In this document: positions 48,218 to 55,037 of the stretch, one piece after another | Layout of the letters: each line of letters opens with the position of its first letter | Position numbering within the stretch: position 1 is the stretch's first letter | Assembly: GCF_009176305.1 (NCBI RefSeq) | Contig: NZ_BLAJ01000001.1 | Location: 868,001-932,000, forward strand | Direction of reading: 5' to 3' | From: Martinezella dioscoreae | GTDB lineage: Bacteria > Pseudomonadota > Alphaproteobacteria > Rhizobiales > Rhizobiaceae | DNA: 64,000 bases | Notes under the pieces: model-generated | Database searches by the model: none | Told to the model about the DNA's origin: nothing | Seen by the model: the letters and a program-made list of their open reading frames with translations, nothing else | Translations under genes and position numbers: made by a program

Positions 48218-49303
48218 TTAGAGATCTTCCAAAATGGACAGGACGCGATCTGCGCTGCCATCCCAGGAGAAGCGCGTAACGTTCTCATGGCCGCGTCGAC
48301 GCAGATCCTGGCGCAATGTCTCGTCCGTCGCGATCCGCCGCATGGCGGAGACAAGTTCGTCCTGTCGGAAGGGATCGAAGTAGAGCGCGGCATCGCCCGA
48401 CGCCTCACGCACGGCGGGAATATCGGCCGCGAGCACCGGGCAGCCCTGGGTCATCGCCTCCAGCGGCGGGATACCGAACCCTTCGTAAAGGCTCGGGAAA
48501 ACGAAAGCTGTGGCATGGCGCTCCAGGGCGGCGATTTCTGCATCGGCGAGCCTGCCGGGGAAGAGCATGCTGTCGCTCGATTGCTGGTTGTCCGATTTGA
48601 ACACGGTCGGTGCGGAGCCGCCGACGACCACGAGCTTCTGATTGATATCCTTGAGCGCCTCGAAAGCGCGAATGGCGAAATCGAGGTTCTTGTTCGGCTT
48701 CATCGTGCCGACGAGTAGGAAGAAGCCGTTGGTTTTCAGACCAAGCCGCTGCATGACGGCCTCATCCGGTTCGATGGCGGCGTAATGATCGACGGCATTG
48801 TAGACGACGTCGATACCGGTTGATGGCACCCGGAATACCGAGGCGAGCTCCTGCCGCGAGAATTCGGAGACGGTGCCGATCTTGGCGGTGCGCGTCAGCA
48901 CGGTTCCAAGGGCGCCATGCAGCAGGCGGTAGCTGCGCTTGAAGGACTGCGGATGGCGGAAGATCGTCACGTCATGGATGACGACGGCCTGGCGGCGATG
49001 CAGAAGTGGGCCGCTGCCGCCAAAGCCGATGAGCCGACTGCCGCGCGAGTGTGAAAGCAGCGCTGTTTGCTCCCAGAGATGGCCGGGGCCGGAACCGAAA
49101 CTATCGATTTCTATCGCCGAAAGCCTCATATCGACAGGCGTATTGCGCGGCACCGCCAAACGCCAGCGCACCCCTTTCAGGGAGGCAGGCAGCGCGCCTG
49201 AGGAGATCTTGCGATCGAGCGCGAGGGTCAATTCGCGCGCAAAGCGCTGTACACCGGACAGAGGCTGGCCGAGAAAACGCCCGTTGATGACAATCGACTG
49301 CAC
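48218..49303 (-). CDS. Glycosyltransferase family 4 (GT-B fold)
   Basis: A 361-residue GT-B glycosyltransferase. The acceptor-side N-terminal half ends near residue 180, LLVGTMKPNKNLDFAI opens the donor domain, and the E-x7-E motif is EGFGIPPLE at residues 274-282. FNGRF-type start INGRFLGQPLSGVQRFARELT is typical of mannosyl- or rhamnosyltransferase-like members. It retains stereochemistry and uses a nucleotide sugar. It is convergent with the flippase-like gene; an exopolysaccharide role is plausible but other cluster genes are absent. Confidence 0.9.
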   Translation of the reverse strand: MQSIVINGRFLGQPLSGVQRFARELTLALDRKISSGALPASLKGVRWRLAVPRNTPVDMRLSAIEIDSFGSGPGHLWEQTALLSHSRGSRLIGFGGSGPLLHRRQAVVIHDVTIFRHPQSFKRSYRLLHGALGTVLTRTAKIGTVSEFSRQELASVFRVPSTGIDVVYNAVDHYAAIEPDEAVMQRLGLKTNGFFLLVGTMKPNKNLDFAIRAFEALKDINQKLVVVGGSAPTVFKSDNQQSSDSMLFPGRLADAEIAALERHATAFVFPSLYEGFGIPPLEAMTQGCPVLAADIPAVREASGDAALYFDPFRQDELVSAMRRIATDETLRQDLRRRGHENVTRFSWDGSADRVLSILEDL

Positions 49304-49384
49304 GCTAAAGATCCCGATATCTTATTGATGGGACATAGCTTGCACCATTTTATTTAGAGAAGGTTTAGCTTGCTTCGCGCGATT

Positions 49385-50008
49385 TTACGCAAGCGCGTCC
49401 TTGCTGCGGGCAATGGTGACGCCGCGGGCTCGCATCTCGTCAATGGCCGATTTGACGCCGGCGGGATCGATGCCTCGGCTGGCATCTTCGATGAAGCGGA
49501 CTGTGACGCCGGGCAGCATTTCAACGGCATCGAGCGCCGAGAACTTGACGCAATAATCGGTTGCCAGCCCGCAAAGGTCGAGTTCGGTGACGCCTTTGTT
49601 GCGTAGATAGGCGGCCAGTCCGGTGAGGGCAGCCTGATCGTTGTCGCGGAAGGCGGAGTAGCTGTCGACGGCGGGATTCTGGCCTTTTTGCTGAATGAAA
49701 TCGACGGCGGCCATATGGAGGTCGGGATGGAAGGCTGCGTCTTCCGTATTCTGAACGCAGTGGTCGGGCCACATCATTTGCGGCTTGCCTGACAGTGTGC
49801 CGATCTCAAAAGGTTTTTTGCCTGGATGAGTGGAAGCGAAGCTGCCGTGACCGGCCGGATGCCAGTCCTGCGAGGCGACGATGAGATCGTATTGGCCGCT
49901 GTCGATGAGCTTATTGGCGACGGGCACCACCTGGTGTCCCTCTGGAACTGGAAGGTTGCCGCCAGGGCAGAAGCCGTTCTGGATGTCGATGAGCAGCAGT
50001 GCTTTCAT
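49385..50008 (-). CDS. pncA: Nicotinamidase
   Basis: A 207-residue isochorismatase-fold amidase that turns nicotinamide into nicotinate for NAD salvage and also activates pyrazinamide. Catalytic triad D8, K108 and C153 (LIDIQNGF, QQKGQNP, GLATDYCVKFSALDA), metal ligands D48, H50 and H83, all visible. Length matches E. coli PncA. ATG at 50008 follows GGACAGG. The sugar permease gene lies upstream on the same strand, 111 bases away. Confidence 0.95.
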   Translation of the reverse strand: MKALLLIDIQNGFCPGGNLPVPEGHQVVPVANKLIDSGQYDLIVASQDWHPAGHGSFASTHPGKKPFEIGTLSGKPQMMWPDHCVQNTEDAAFHPDLHMAAVDFIQQKGQNPAVDSYSAFRDNDQAALTGLAAYLRNKGVTELDLCGLATDYCVKFSALDAVEMLPGVTVRFIEDASRGIDPAGVKSAIDEMRARGVTIARSKDALA

Positions 50009-50119
50009 GAGACCTGTCCTTCCGTTTTGTTGCGCTGCACGATGTCAAGTGGCGCGCTTCGGATCAAGCCCTTTGCGCCCCGCCGATGAAGGCGGCGAGG
50101 CGCGATGGTTTGTGAAGGC

Positions 50120-51403
50120 TTATGCCGGCTTGTGGCCCTTGAGCCCATAGAAGGCAATGTAGACGTAGCAGATGATCGGCATCAGGAAGGCCAGGTGGAT
50201 GCCGATCGTATCGGCAAGGCCGCCCTGGATAACAGGCAGGATCGCGCCGCCGACAATGGCAAGGCACAGAATGCCCGAGCCCTGGCTCGTATATTTGCCG
50301 AGACCGTGCAGCGCCAGGCTGAAGATCGTCGGGAACATGATCGAGTTGAAGAGGCCGATCGCCAGCACGGCCCACATGGCGACATGGCCTGTCGTCAGCA
50401 CCGTCACCAGCAGGAGGATGATCGCGGCGACAGCATTGAAGGCAAGCGCCTTGCCGTCATCGATGTGGCGCATGATTGCCGAGCCGACGAAGCGTCCGAC
50501 CATGGCGCCGCCCCAGAAATAGGAGACGTAATGGGCGGCATCGGCCTCGGAGAGATGAGCGATATCCGGCTGACTCAGGAAGTTGACCAGGAAGCTGCCG
50601 ACGCTGACTTCCGCACCGACATAAACAAAGATGCCGACAGCGCCGAGCACGAGATGGCGGTATTGCCAGGCAGAGCCGCCGCCGCGCATTGGCTCGATGG
50701 TCTCCTCATCCTCGACTTGCGGGAGTTTAAGCGCCGCAAAGACGGCCGCGAGTACCAGGAAAGCGGCGGCAAGGAGCAGATAGGGGAATTTGACCGCGCC
50801 GGCTTCCGCAAGCCGCATGGCGTCGAGCTGTTCCGGTGTCGCGTTGGTCGCTGCAACAGTCGCGGCAGACAGGATCAACATCGCGCCGAAGTAGGGGGCA
50901 ATCGTCGTGCCGAGCGAGTTGAAGGCCTGCGTCAGGTTCAGGCGGCTGGCGGCCGTATCCGGAGGTCCCAATACGGTGACATAGGGGTTTGCGGCAACCT
51001 GCAGGATCGTGATGCCGGTGGCGAGCACGAAAAGTGCGCCCAAGAAAAGGGCGTAGACGCGATACGTGGCGGCAGGAATGAACAGGGCGCAGCCGACAGC
51101 CGCGATCGCAAGGCCGACGACGATGCCCCATTTATAGGTGATGCGCTTCACGAGCGTGCCGGCAGGCAGCGATATGATGGAGTATGCGCCGAAAAAGCAA
51201 AGCTGGATGAGCATTGCCTGCGTGTAATTGAGCTGAAAGACGCTTTTCAGGTGCGGGACCAGAATATCGTTCAGGCAAGTAATGAAGCCCCACATGAAAA
51301 AGAGTGAGGTGAGTGCGATAAGCGCGAATTGGTAATTGCCCTGGCCTTGGTGTGCGGATGCACGCGCGCTGGTGGGCGCAGAGCTTGTTGCTGAGCCAGC
51401 CAC
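50120..51403 (-). CDS. Sugar permease of the FucP/GluP MFS group
   Basis: A 427-residue, 12-segment transporter of the fucose/glucose/galactose:H+ symporter group: [23 protein letters not shown] at segment 1 (in part), [16 protein letters not shown], and [31 protein letters not shown] (in part), the FGP signature. Start is judged to be GTG at 51403, with GAGGA 7 bases upstream; the open frame to 51616 runs through a region with no membrane or family match. A 19-bp perfect palindrome lies upstream at 51535-51553. Substrate is probably a hexose. Confidence 0.88.
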   Translation of the reverse strand: MAGSATSSAPTSARASAHQGQGNYQFALIALTSLFFMWGFITCLNDILVPHLKSVFQLNYTQAMLIQLCFFGAYSIISLPAGTLVKRITYKWGIVVGLAIAAVGCALFIPAATYRVYALFLGALFVLATGITILQVAANPYVTVLGPPDTAASRLNLTQAFNSLGTTIAPYFGAMLILSAATVAATNATPEQLDAMRLAEAGAVKFPYLLLAAAFLVLAAVFAALKLPQVEDEETIEPMRGGGSAWQYRHLVLGAVGIFVYVGAEVSVGSFLVNFLSQPDIAHLSEADAAHYVSYFWGGAMVGRFVGSAIMRHIDDGKALAFNAVAAIILLLVTVLTTGHVAMWAVLAIGLFNSIMFPTIFSLALHGLGKYTSQGSGILCLAIVGGAILPVIQGGLADTIGIHLAFLMPIICYVYIAFYGLKGHKPA

Positions 51404-51534
51404 TTTTTTATCCTCGGTTTTTGTTGTTGCCAGGCTTCGAGATTCGAGCCGGACGAAAGCCCGAACGGGCCGAAAGAAGAGCTGGCGGCGGCTTACCGAG
51501 ATACCGCGGGAAACGCAGAATCCCGAAGCCGCTT

Positions 51535-51553
51535 CAATCGATATAATCGATTG
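51535..51553. promoter_or_regulatory. 19-bp perfect palindrome upstream of the sugar permease gene
   Basis: CAATCGAT-ATA-ATCGATTG lies 132 bases upstream of the permease start. Perfect symmetry and position suggest an operator for a dimeric repressor of the LacI or GntR type. No such regulator gene is adjacent. Confidence 0.6.
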
Positions 51554-51636
51554 GTCCGCTATTGGTAGCTTGCTAGGCATGCGGATTTTGCAATGCTGCA
51601 ATGCAATCACTTGCAAGAGCGGAATGTCTGCGGACG

Positions 51637-52251
51637 TCAGTCGAGCCTGTGCAAATAGCCGAGAACGGCGCGTTTCACGCGCAGAGCCAGCTGGTATCTA
51701 TCCTGGTCGCCATGCTCCCCGGCGGCATCCACCATTCCCTTGATGATGGCGACCACGTCGCGACTCGCCACATCGATATCGGCCTGCGGCGGCAGATCCG
51801 GCCGCAGCAGGGTTGCGCGGGTAAGCTCGAAGAAGCGCCTTTTGACCGCTTCGGTGGCGGCATCGAGCGGCAGGCGCGCTTCCTCGAAATCGAGCAAGCG
51901 GGCTAGCGCCGGCCGGCGAAGCTGCTGCTCGACGCAAGGGAGGATGAGCGCCGACAAGGCCTCGCTGCCCGTGGGCTTGTCGGCGGCAATTTCCGCCTCT
52001 GCGACGAGACGCGAAGTCTCGCGCAGGATCAAGGCTCCGATCAACGCATCCTTGCGCGGAAAATATTGATAGAGCGAGCCGACACTGACGCCGGCCTTTT
52101 CCGCAACGGCATTGGTGGAGAAGGCCTCATGGCCGTGCTCCTCCAAAATGCGAGCTGCAGCCTCCACGATCGCCTCGACTGTTGCGAGCGAGCGGGCTTG
52201 TCTTGGCGCTTTTCTCGGCGCGGCACGGCTATGGAGAGGGCCTTCGGACAT
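51637..52251 (-). CDS. TetR-family transcriptional regulator
   Basis: A 204-residue regulator. The TetR helix-turn-helix occupies residues about 18-65: [20 protein letters not shown], then [25 protein letters not shown] (both in part). The C-terminal ligand-binding half is not recognisable to a ligand. Divergent from an SDR gene with 145 bases between, containing two inverted repeats; it probably represses both. Confidence 0.92.
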   Translation of the reverse strand: MSEGPLHSRAAPRKAPRQARSLATVEAIVEAAARILEEHGHEAFSTNAVAEKAGVSVGSLYQYFPRKDALIGALILRETSRLVAEAEIAADKPTGSEALSALILPCVEQQLRRPALARLLDFEEARLPLDAATEAVKRRFFELTRATLLRPDLPPQADIDVASRDVVAIIKGMVDAAGEHGDQDRYQLALRVKRAVLGYLHRLD

Positions 52252-52275
52252 GTTCCTGGAATGCGAGTAGCAAAA

Positions 52276-52289
52276 AGCGAATTATCGCT
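52276..52289. promoter_or_regulatory. Possible TetR operator, site 1
   Basis: AGCGA-ATTA-TCGCT is a perfect 14-bp inverted repeat 25 bases upstream of the tetR start. Confidence 0.4.
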
Positions 52290-52331
52290 CATATTACAGT
52301 CCGCGACCCAACGAAACAAGCGTTTCAGCGA

Positions 52332-52358
52332 CATGCCGGGATTGAGTTCCCAGGCATG
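52332..52358. promoter_or_regulatory. Possible TetR operator, site 2
   Basis: CATGCCGGGA and TCCCAGGCATG are inverted with a single-base offset around a short centre. It lies 39 bases before the SDR start, a usual place for repression. Confidence 0.45.
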
Positions 52359-52396
52359 GTCGAGAGCGCGTGTGCGAACGACAAGGAGATTGACGC

Positions 52397-53134
52397 ATGT
52401 CCAACGAAATTAGAACGGCGATCGTAACCGGCGCATCCAAAGGGATTGGGGCAGCCATTGCGAGGCAACTTGCCGAAGACGGCTTTCAGACCGTCGTCAA
52501 TTACGCATCGAGTTTCGGAGAGGCCTCCGATGTTGTTGCCGGCATTACGGCGGCAGGCGGTCGCGCGATTGCAATCCGTGCCGATGTTAGCGACGCTGCG
52601 GCAATAACGGCATTGTTCGATCGCACCGAAGCAGAGTTCGGCAGGGTCGATGTGCTCGTCAACAATGCAGGTATCAGCAAATTTTCGCCGCTGGCTGAGG
52701 TCTCGGATGAGGATTTTCAGCAGCAAATCGCCGTCAATCTGACAGGCACTTTCAACGGGATGCGAGAAGGGGCGAAGCGGGTGCGCGATGGTGGCCGCAT
52801 CATCAATCTTTCCACGAGCATCATCGGTCACTATTCCCCCGGCAATGGCGTCTATGCGGCGACCAAAGCGGCGGTGGAGGCGATGACGCATATTCTTGCT
52901 AAGGAACTCGGCCCGCGCGGCGTCACCGTCAATGCGGTCGCGCCAGGGCCGATCGCTACCGAATTGCTGTTCAAGGGGCGGTCCGAGGCGCTGATCCAGC
53001 GGCTGATAAACGACATTCCGCTCGGGCGTCTCGGGCTGCCTGAGGATATCGCTCAGATCGTATCGTTTCTGGCCGGGCCGCAGAGCGGCTGGATCAACGG
53101 CCAGATCATCAGGGCAAATGGCGGACGCAACTGA
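52397..53134 (+). CDS. Short-chain dehydrogenase/reductase (classical)
   Basis: A 245-residue classical SDR. Cofactor loop TGASKGIG (residues 11-18), NNAG, S at INLSTS and the catalytic YAATK are all intact, with VNAVAPGPI following. NYAS after the second strand suggests NADP(H). 3-ketoacyl-ACP reductase-like enzymes and sugar/xenobiotic reductases share this form. The ATG at 52397 follows AAGGAG. Its divergent TetR neighbour is the likely regulator. Substrate unknown. Confidence 0.92.
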   Translation: MSNEIRTAIVTGASKGIGAAIARQLAEDGFQTVVNYASSFGEASDVVAGITAAGGRAIAIRADVSDAAAITALFDRTEAEFGRVDVLVNNAGISKFSPLAEVSDEDFQQQIAVNLTGTFNGMREGAKRVRDGGRIINLSTSIIGHYSPGNGVYAATKAAVEAMTHILAKELGPRGVTVNAVAPGPIATELLFKGRSEALIQRLINDIPLGRLGLPEDIAQIVSFLAGPQSGWINGQIIRANGGRN

Positions 53135-53210
53135 GATAGAGCAGCGCGAGGTGTAGAAGCCTTTGCGGCAGAAGGATCGTTTCTTGCCACAAATCGCGAC
53201 ACCGAATGAT

Positions 53211-53247
53211 GCCGCTGCGAGACCGGGACTGTCTCGCAGTGGCTTTC
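53211..53247 (+). terminator. Terminator between convergent SDR and GST genes
   Basis: GCCGCTGCGAGAC and GTCTCGCAGTGGC form a 13-bp stem with one G-T pair and a 7-base loop, followed by TTTCCC on the plus strand. It is 77 bases past the SDR stop. Confidence 0.65.
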
Positions 53248-53266
53248 CCGTCGCTCCGTTGCGGGC

Positions 53267-53914
53267 TCAGTCGAATGCTAATCCTTCCTCGGCGATGGAC
53301 TTCCGGACGGCGTCCCGTTGTCTCACGCGGCCATACCAAGCCTCGAGATTATGCAGCGCGTCGAAATGGATGCCGGCTTTGTAATAGGATTTCAACCACG
53401 GAGCCTGACCCCATCCTGTCAATGCAAACAGATAAGCGTCGGCAGCCGTGAATCTGTCGCCCATCAGGAAGGGACGATCGGCGAGATGCGCGTCGATCCA
53501 TTGATATCGCTTTTCAAGCTTCGGCCTAGCGGTCTCGACGTAGTTTCCCGCAAGCCGCGCATAGAGAAGCGGAATGAACCCCTTGTGGATTTCCGTGGAC
53601 AAGAAACCGAGCATTTCCTGCAGCTTGTAGCGCTCCATCGTGCCGGCGGCTGGTGCCAATCCAGCCTCAGGTTTCAGGTCGGCCAAATATTGCACGATCG
53701 CCGGTCCCTCCCGCAGAAGATTGCCGCCGCCGAGATCGAGCAGGGGGACATAGCCGTGCGGGTTGATGTCGTAGAAATCGAGGCCCGTTTCGGTCTTGTG
53801 GCTGGCGTGGTCGACTTTGATCAGATCCACGTCCAGGCCAAGTTCGTTGATGACGATATGGGGCGAGAGTGAGCAGCTTGCGGGCAGATAGTAGAGCTTC
53901 ACGAGGGTCTCCAT
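53267..53914 (-). CDS. Glutathione S-transferase (beta class)
   Basis: A 215-residue GST. The thioredoxin-like N-terminal part has KLYYLPASCSLSPHI with cysteine 14, the beta-class cysteine, then NPHGYVPLLDLGG and the LREGPAIVQYLA glutathione-binding segment. The all-helical C-terminal part includes FTAADAYLFALTGW. It conjugates or reduces electrophiles with glutathione. Start at 53914 (METLVKLYYL) follows GGAAAC; the open frame to 54007 is unsupported. Divergent from the HxlR gene, suggesting electrophile or redox-responsive control. Confidence 0.92.
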   Translation of the reverse strand: METLVKLYYLPASCSLSPHIVINELGLDVDLIKVDHASHKTETGLDFYDINPHGYVPLLDLGGGNLLREGPAIVQYLADLKPEAGLAPAAGTMERYKLQEMLGFLSTEIHKGFIPLLYARLAGNYVETARPKLEKRYQWIDAHLADRPFLMGDRFTAADAYLFALTGWGQAPWLKSYYKAGIHFDALHNLEAWYGRVRQRDAVRKSIAEEGLAFD

Positions 53915-54010
53915 GGTGTTTCCGGTGCCAGCTTTCGCTCGGAAAGACTGGCGCGGAACCATGTAATCCCTGTAGTATAGAATAGTAAGAACGGAAAAGT
54001 TTGACATCTA

Positions 54011-54027
54011 GGTACAAAAATTATACC
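54011..54027. promoter_or_regulatory. Possible HxlR operator
   Basis: GGTACAAAAATTATACC is an imperfect 17-bp palindrome (GGTA...TACC with inner AA/TT) 24 bases before the HxlR start and about 100 bases before the GST gene. HxlR/DUF24 sites often contain GTA/TAC half-sites. Confidence 0.5.
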
Positions 54028-54050
54028 GCCATGCGCATGAGGTATGTGCG

Positions 54051-54413
54051 ATGAAAAAGACTGTAACTGGCTGCTCCGTCGAGGAAGCGATGCATTTGCT
54101 GGGCGGCCGCTGGCGGCTGCTGATTGTGTCTTATCTGGTCGATGGACCCCAGCGTTTCAACGAGCTGAGGCGGCTGATGCCTGGCATTTCGCAGAGGATG
54201 CTGACGCTTGATCTGCGCGCGCTGGAGGAGGCGGGCCTGATCCGGCGGACGGTCTATCCGACGATTCCCGTGAAGGTGGAATATTCGCTGACGGAGGATG
54301 GGCGGCGGCTGGAGAAGGTGGTGGCTGTGGTGAAGGAATTTGGGCTTTGGTTAAAGGACCGGGATGCGCAGGGAATTGAAGAGCGTACGGCTTCACCAGA
54401 GCTCGTAGTATAA
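54051..54413 (+). CDS. HxlR-family transcriptional regulator
   Basis: A 120-residue winged-helix regulator: MHLLGGRWRLLIVSYLVDGPQRFNEL, then MPGISQRMLTLDLRALEEAGLIRR (both in part) is the HxlR signature. One cysteine, C8, lies at the N-terminal position used for thiol sensing in some members. It is divergent from the GST gene by 136 bases and probably controls it. Its last 21 bases overlap the convergent GIY-YIG gene. Confidence 0.93.
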   Translation: MKKTVTGCSVEEAMHLLGGRWRLLIVSYLVDGPQRFNELRRLMPGISQRMLTLDLRALEEAGLIRRTVYPTIPVKVEYSLTEDGRRLEKVVAVVKEFGLWLKDRDAQGIEERTASPELVV

Positions 54414-54677
54414 ATCGCGCCAATCCGGATTTGTCTTTTCAACCAGATCGATTTTCCACTGGCGATACCAGCGTTTCAGCGATTTTTCGCGTTGTATGGC
54501 TGAAACGATGTCGGCGTGGTCTTCATACCAGACGAGCCGTGTGCATCCGTATTTCCAAGCAAAGCCCGGTGTTAGGCCTTCACGATGCTCGTAGATGCGG
54601 CGCTCGAGATCGGCGGTGACGCCGATGTATAAAGTGCCGCGTTTGTGGTTGGTGATGATATAAGTATATCCACCCAT
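54393..54677 (-). CDS. GIY-YIG domain protein
   Basis: A 94-residue single-domain protein of the UPF0213/URI-type GIY-YIG group. It has YTYIITN, then TLYIGVTADLERRIYEHR and the later EREKSLKRW-like segment (QREKSLKRWYRQWK). Such domains cleave DNA in repair enzymes and homing nucleases; the role of stand-alone forms is not settled. No ribosome site precedes the ATG at 54677. It overlaps the hxlR 3' end by 21 bases and abuts a repeat-containing gap. Confidence 0.87.
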   Translation of the reverse strand: MGGYTYIITNHKRGTLYIGVTADLERRIYEHREGLTPGFAWKYGCTRLVWYEDHADIVSAIQREKSLKRWYRQWKIDLVEKTNPDWRDLYYELW

Positions 54678-54783
54678 GCGTGTATGATGCTAGCTGAGAG
54701 GATGGGCGTCAAGAGGCTATTGGCGGGAGGTGAGCTGCTTCGCAAAGAATGCGCTTGCGTTTGCCACCCTATTATACCCCACG

Positions 54784-54816
54784 CTCCGTCATCCTCGGGC
54801 TTGACCCGAGGATCCA
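54784..54816 (+). repeat. Dispersed palindromic repeat, copy 1
   Basis: A 33-base unit with core ATCCTCGGG-CTTGA-CCCGAGGAT, itself a 9-bp hairpin. This core is familiar from Rhizobium and other alphaproteobacterial intergenic repeats. Its exact reverse complement occurs at 54925-54957. Confidence 0.85.
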
Positions 54817-54924
54817 AGTACAAGCCTTGATGTTTATGCAAATTAGATCGCTGTGCGTGCCGGCAGCGACATCTACATTGCATGCTTGCTTGTGAGTGAT
54901 GCATTCGATGGGAGCGCTTGTGCG

Positions 54925-54957
54925 TGGATCCTCGGGTCAAGCCCGAGGATGACGGAG
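54925..54957 (-). repeat. Dispersed palindromic repeat, copy 2 (inverted)
   Basis: Exact reverse complement of 54784-54816 over 33 bases. Together the copies could fold into a long stem enclosing about 108 bases. Confidence 0.85.
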
Positions 54958-55037
54958 TGTGTGGGTGGGAAGGATATCCACAATCAGCCTAACCGTTGAT
55001 GGCCACCCTCTGGTCCCAAACCAGATAGCCTTGCCGA

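Larger units (their letters stand above)
54678..55037. other. Non-coding stretch with an inverted pair of palindromic repeats
   Basis: About 360 bases between the GIY-YIG and helicase genes. It holds the two repeat copies listed separately, about 110 bases apart. No gene or strong terminator is seen. Confidence 0.6.
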
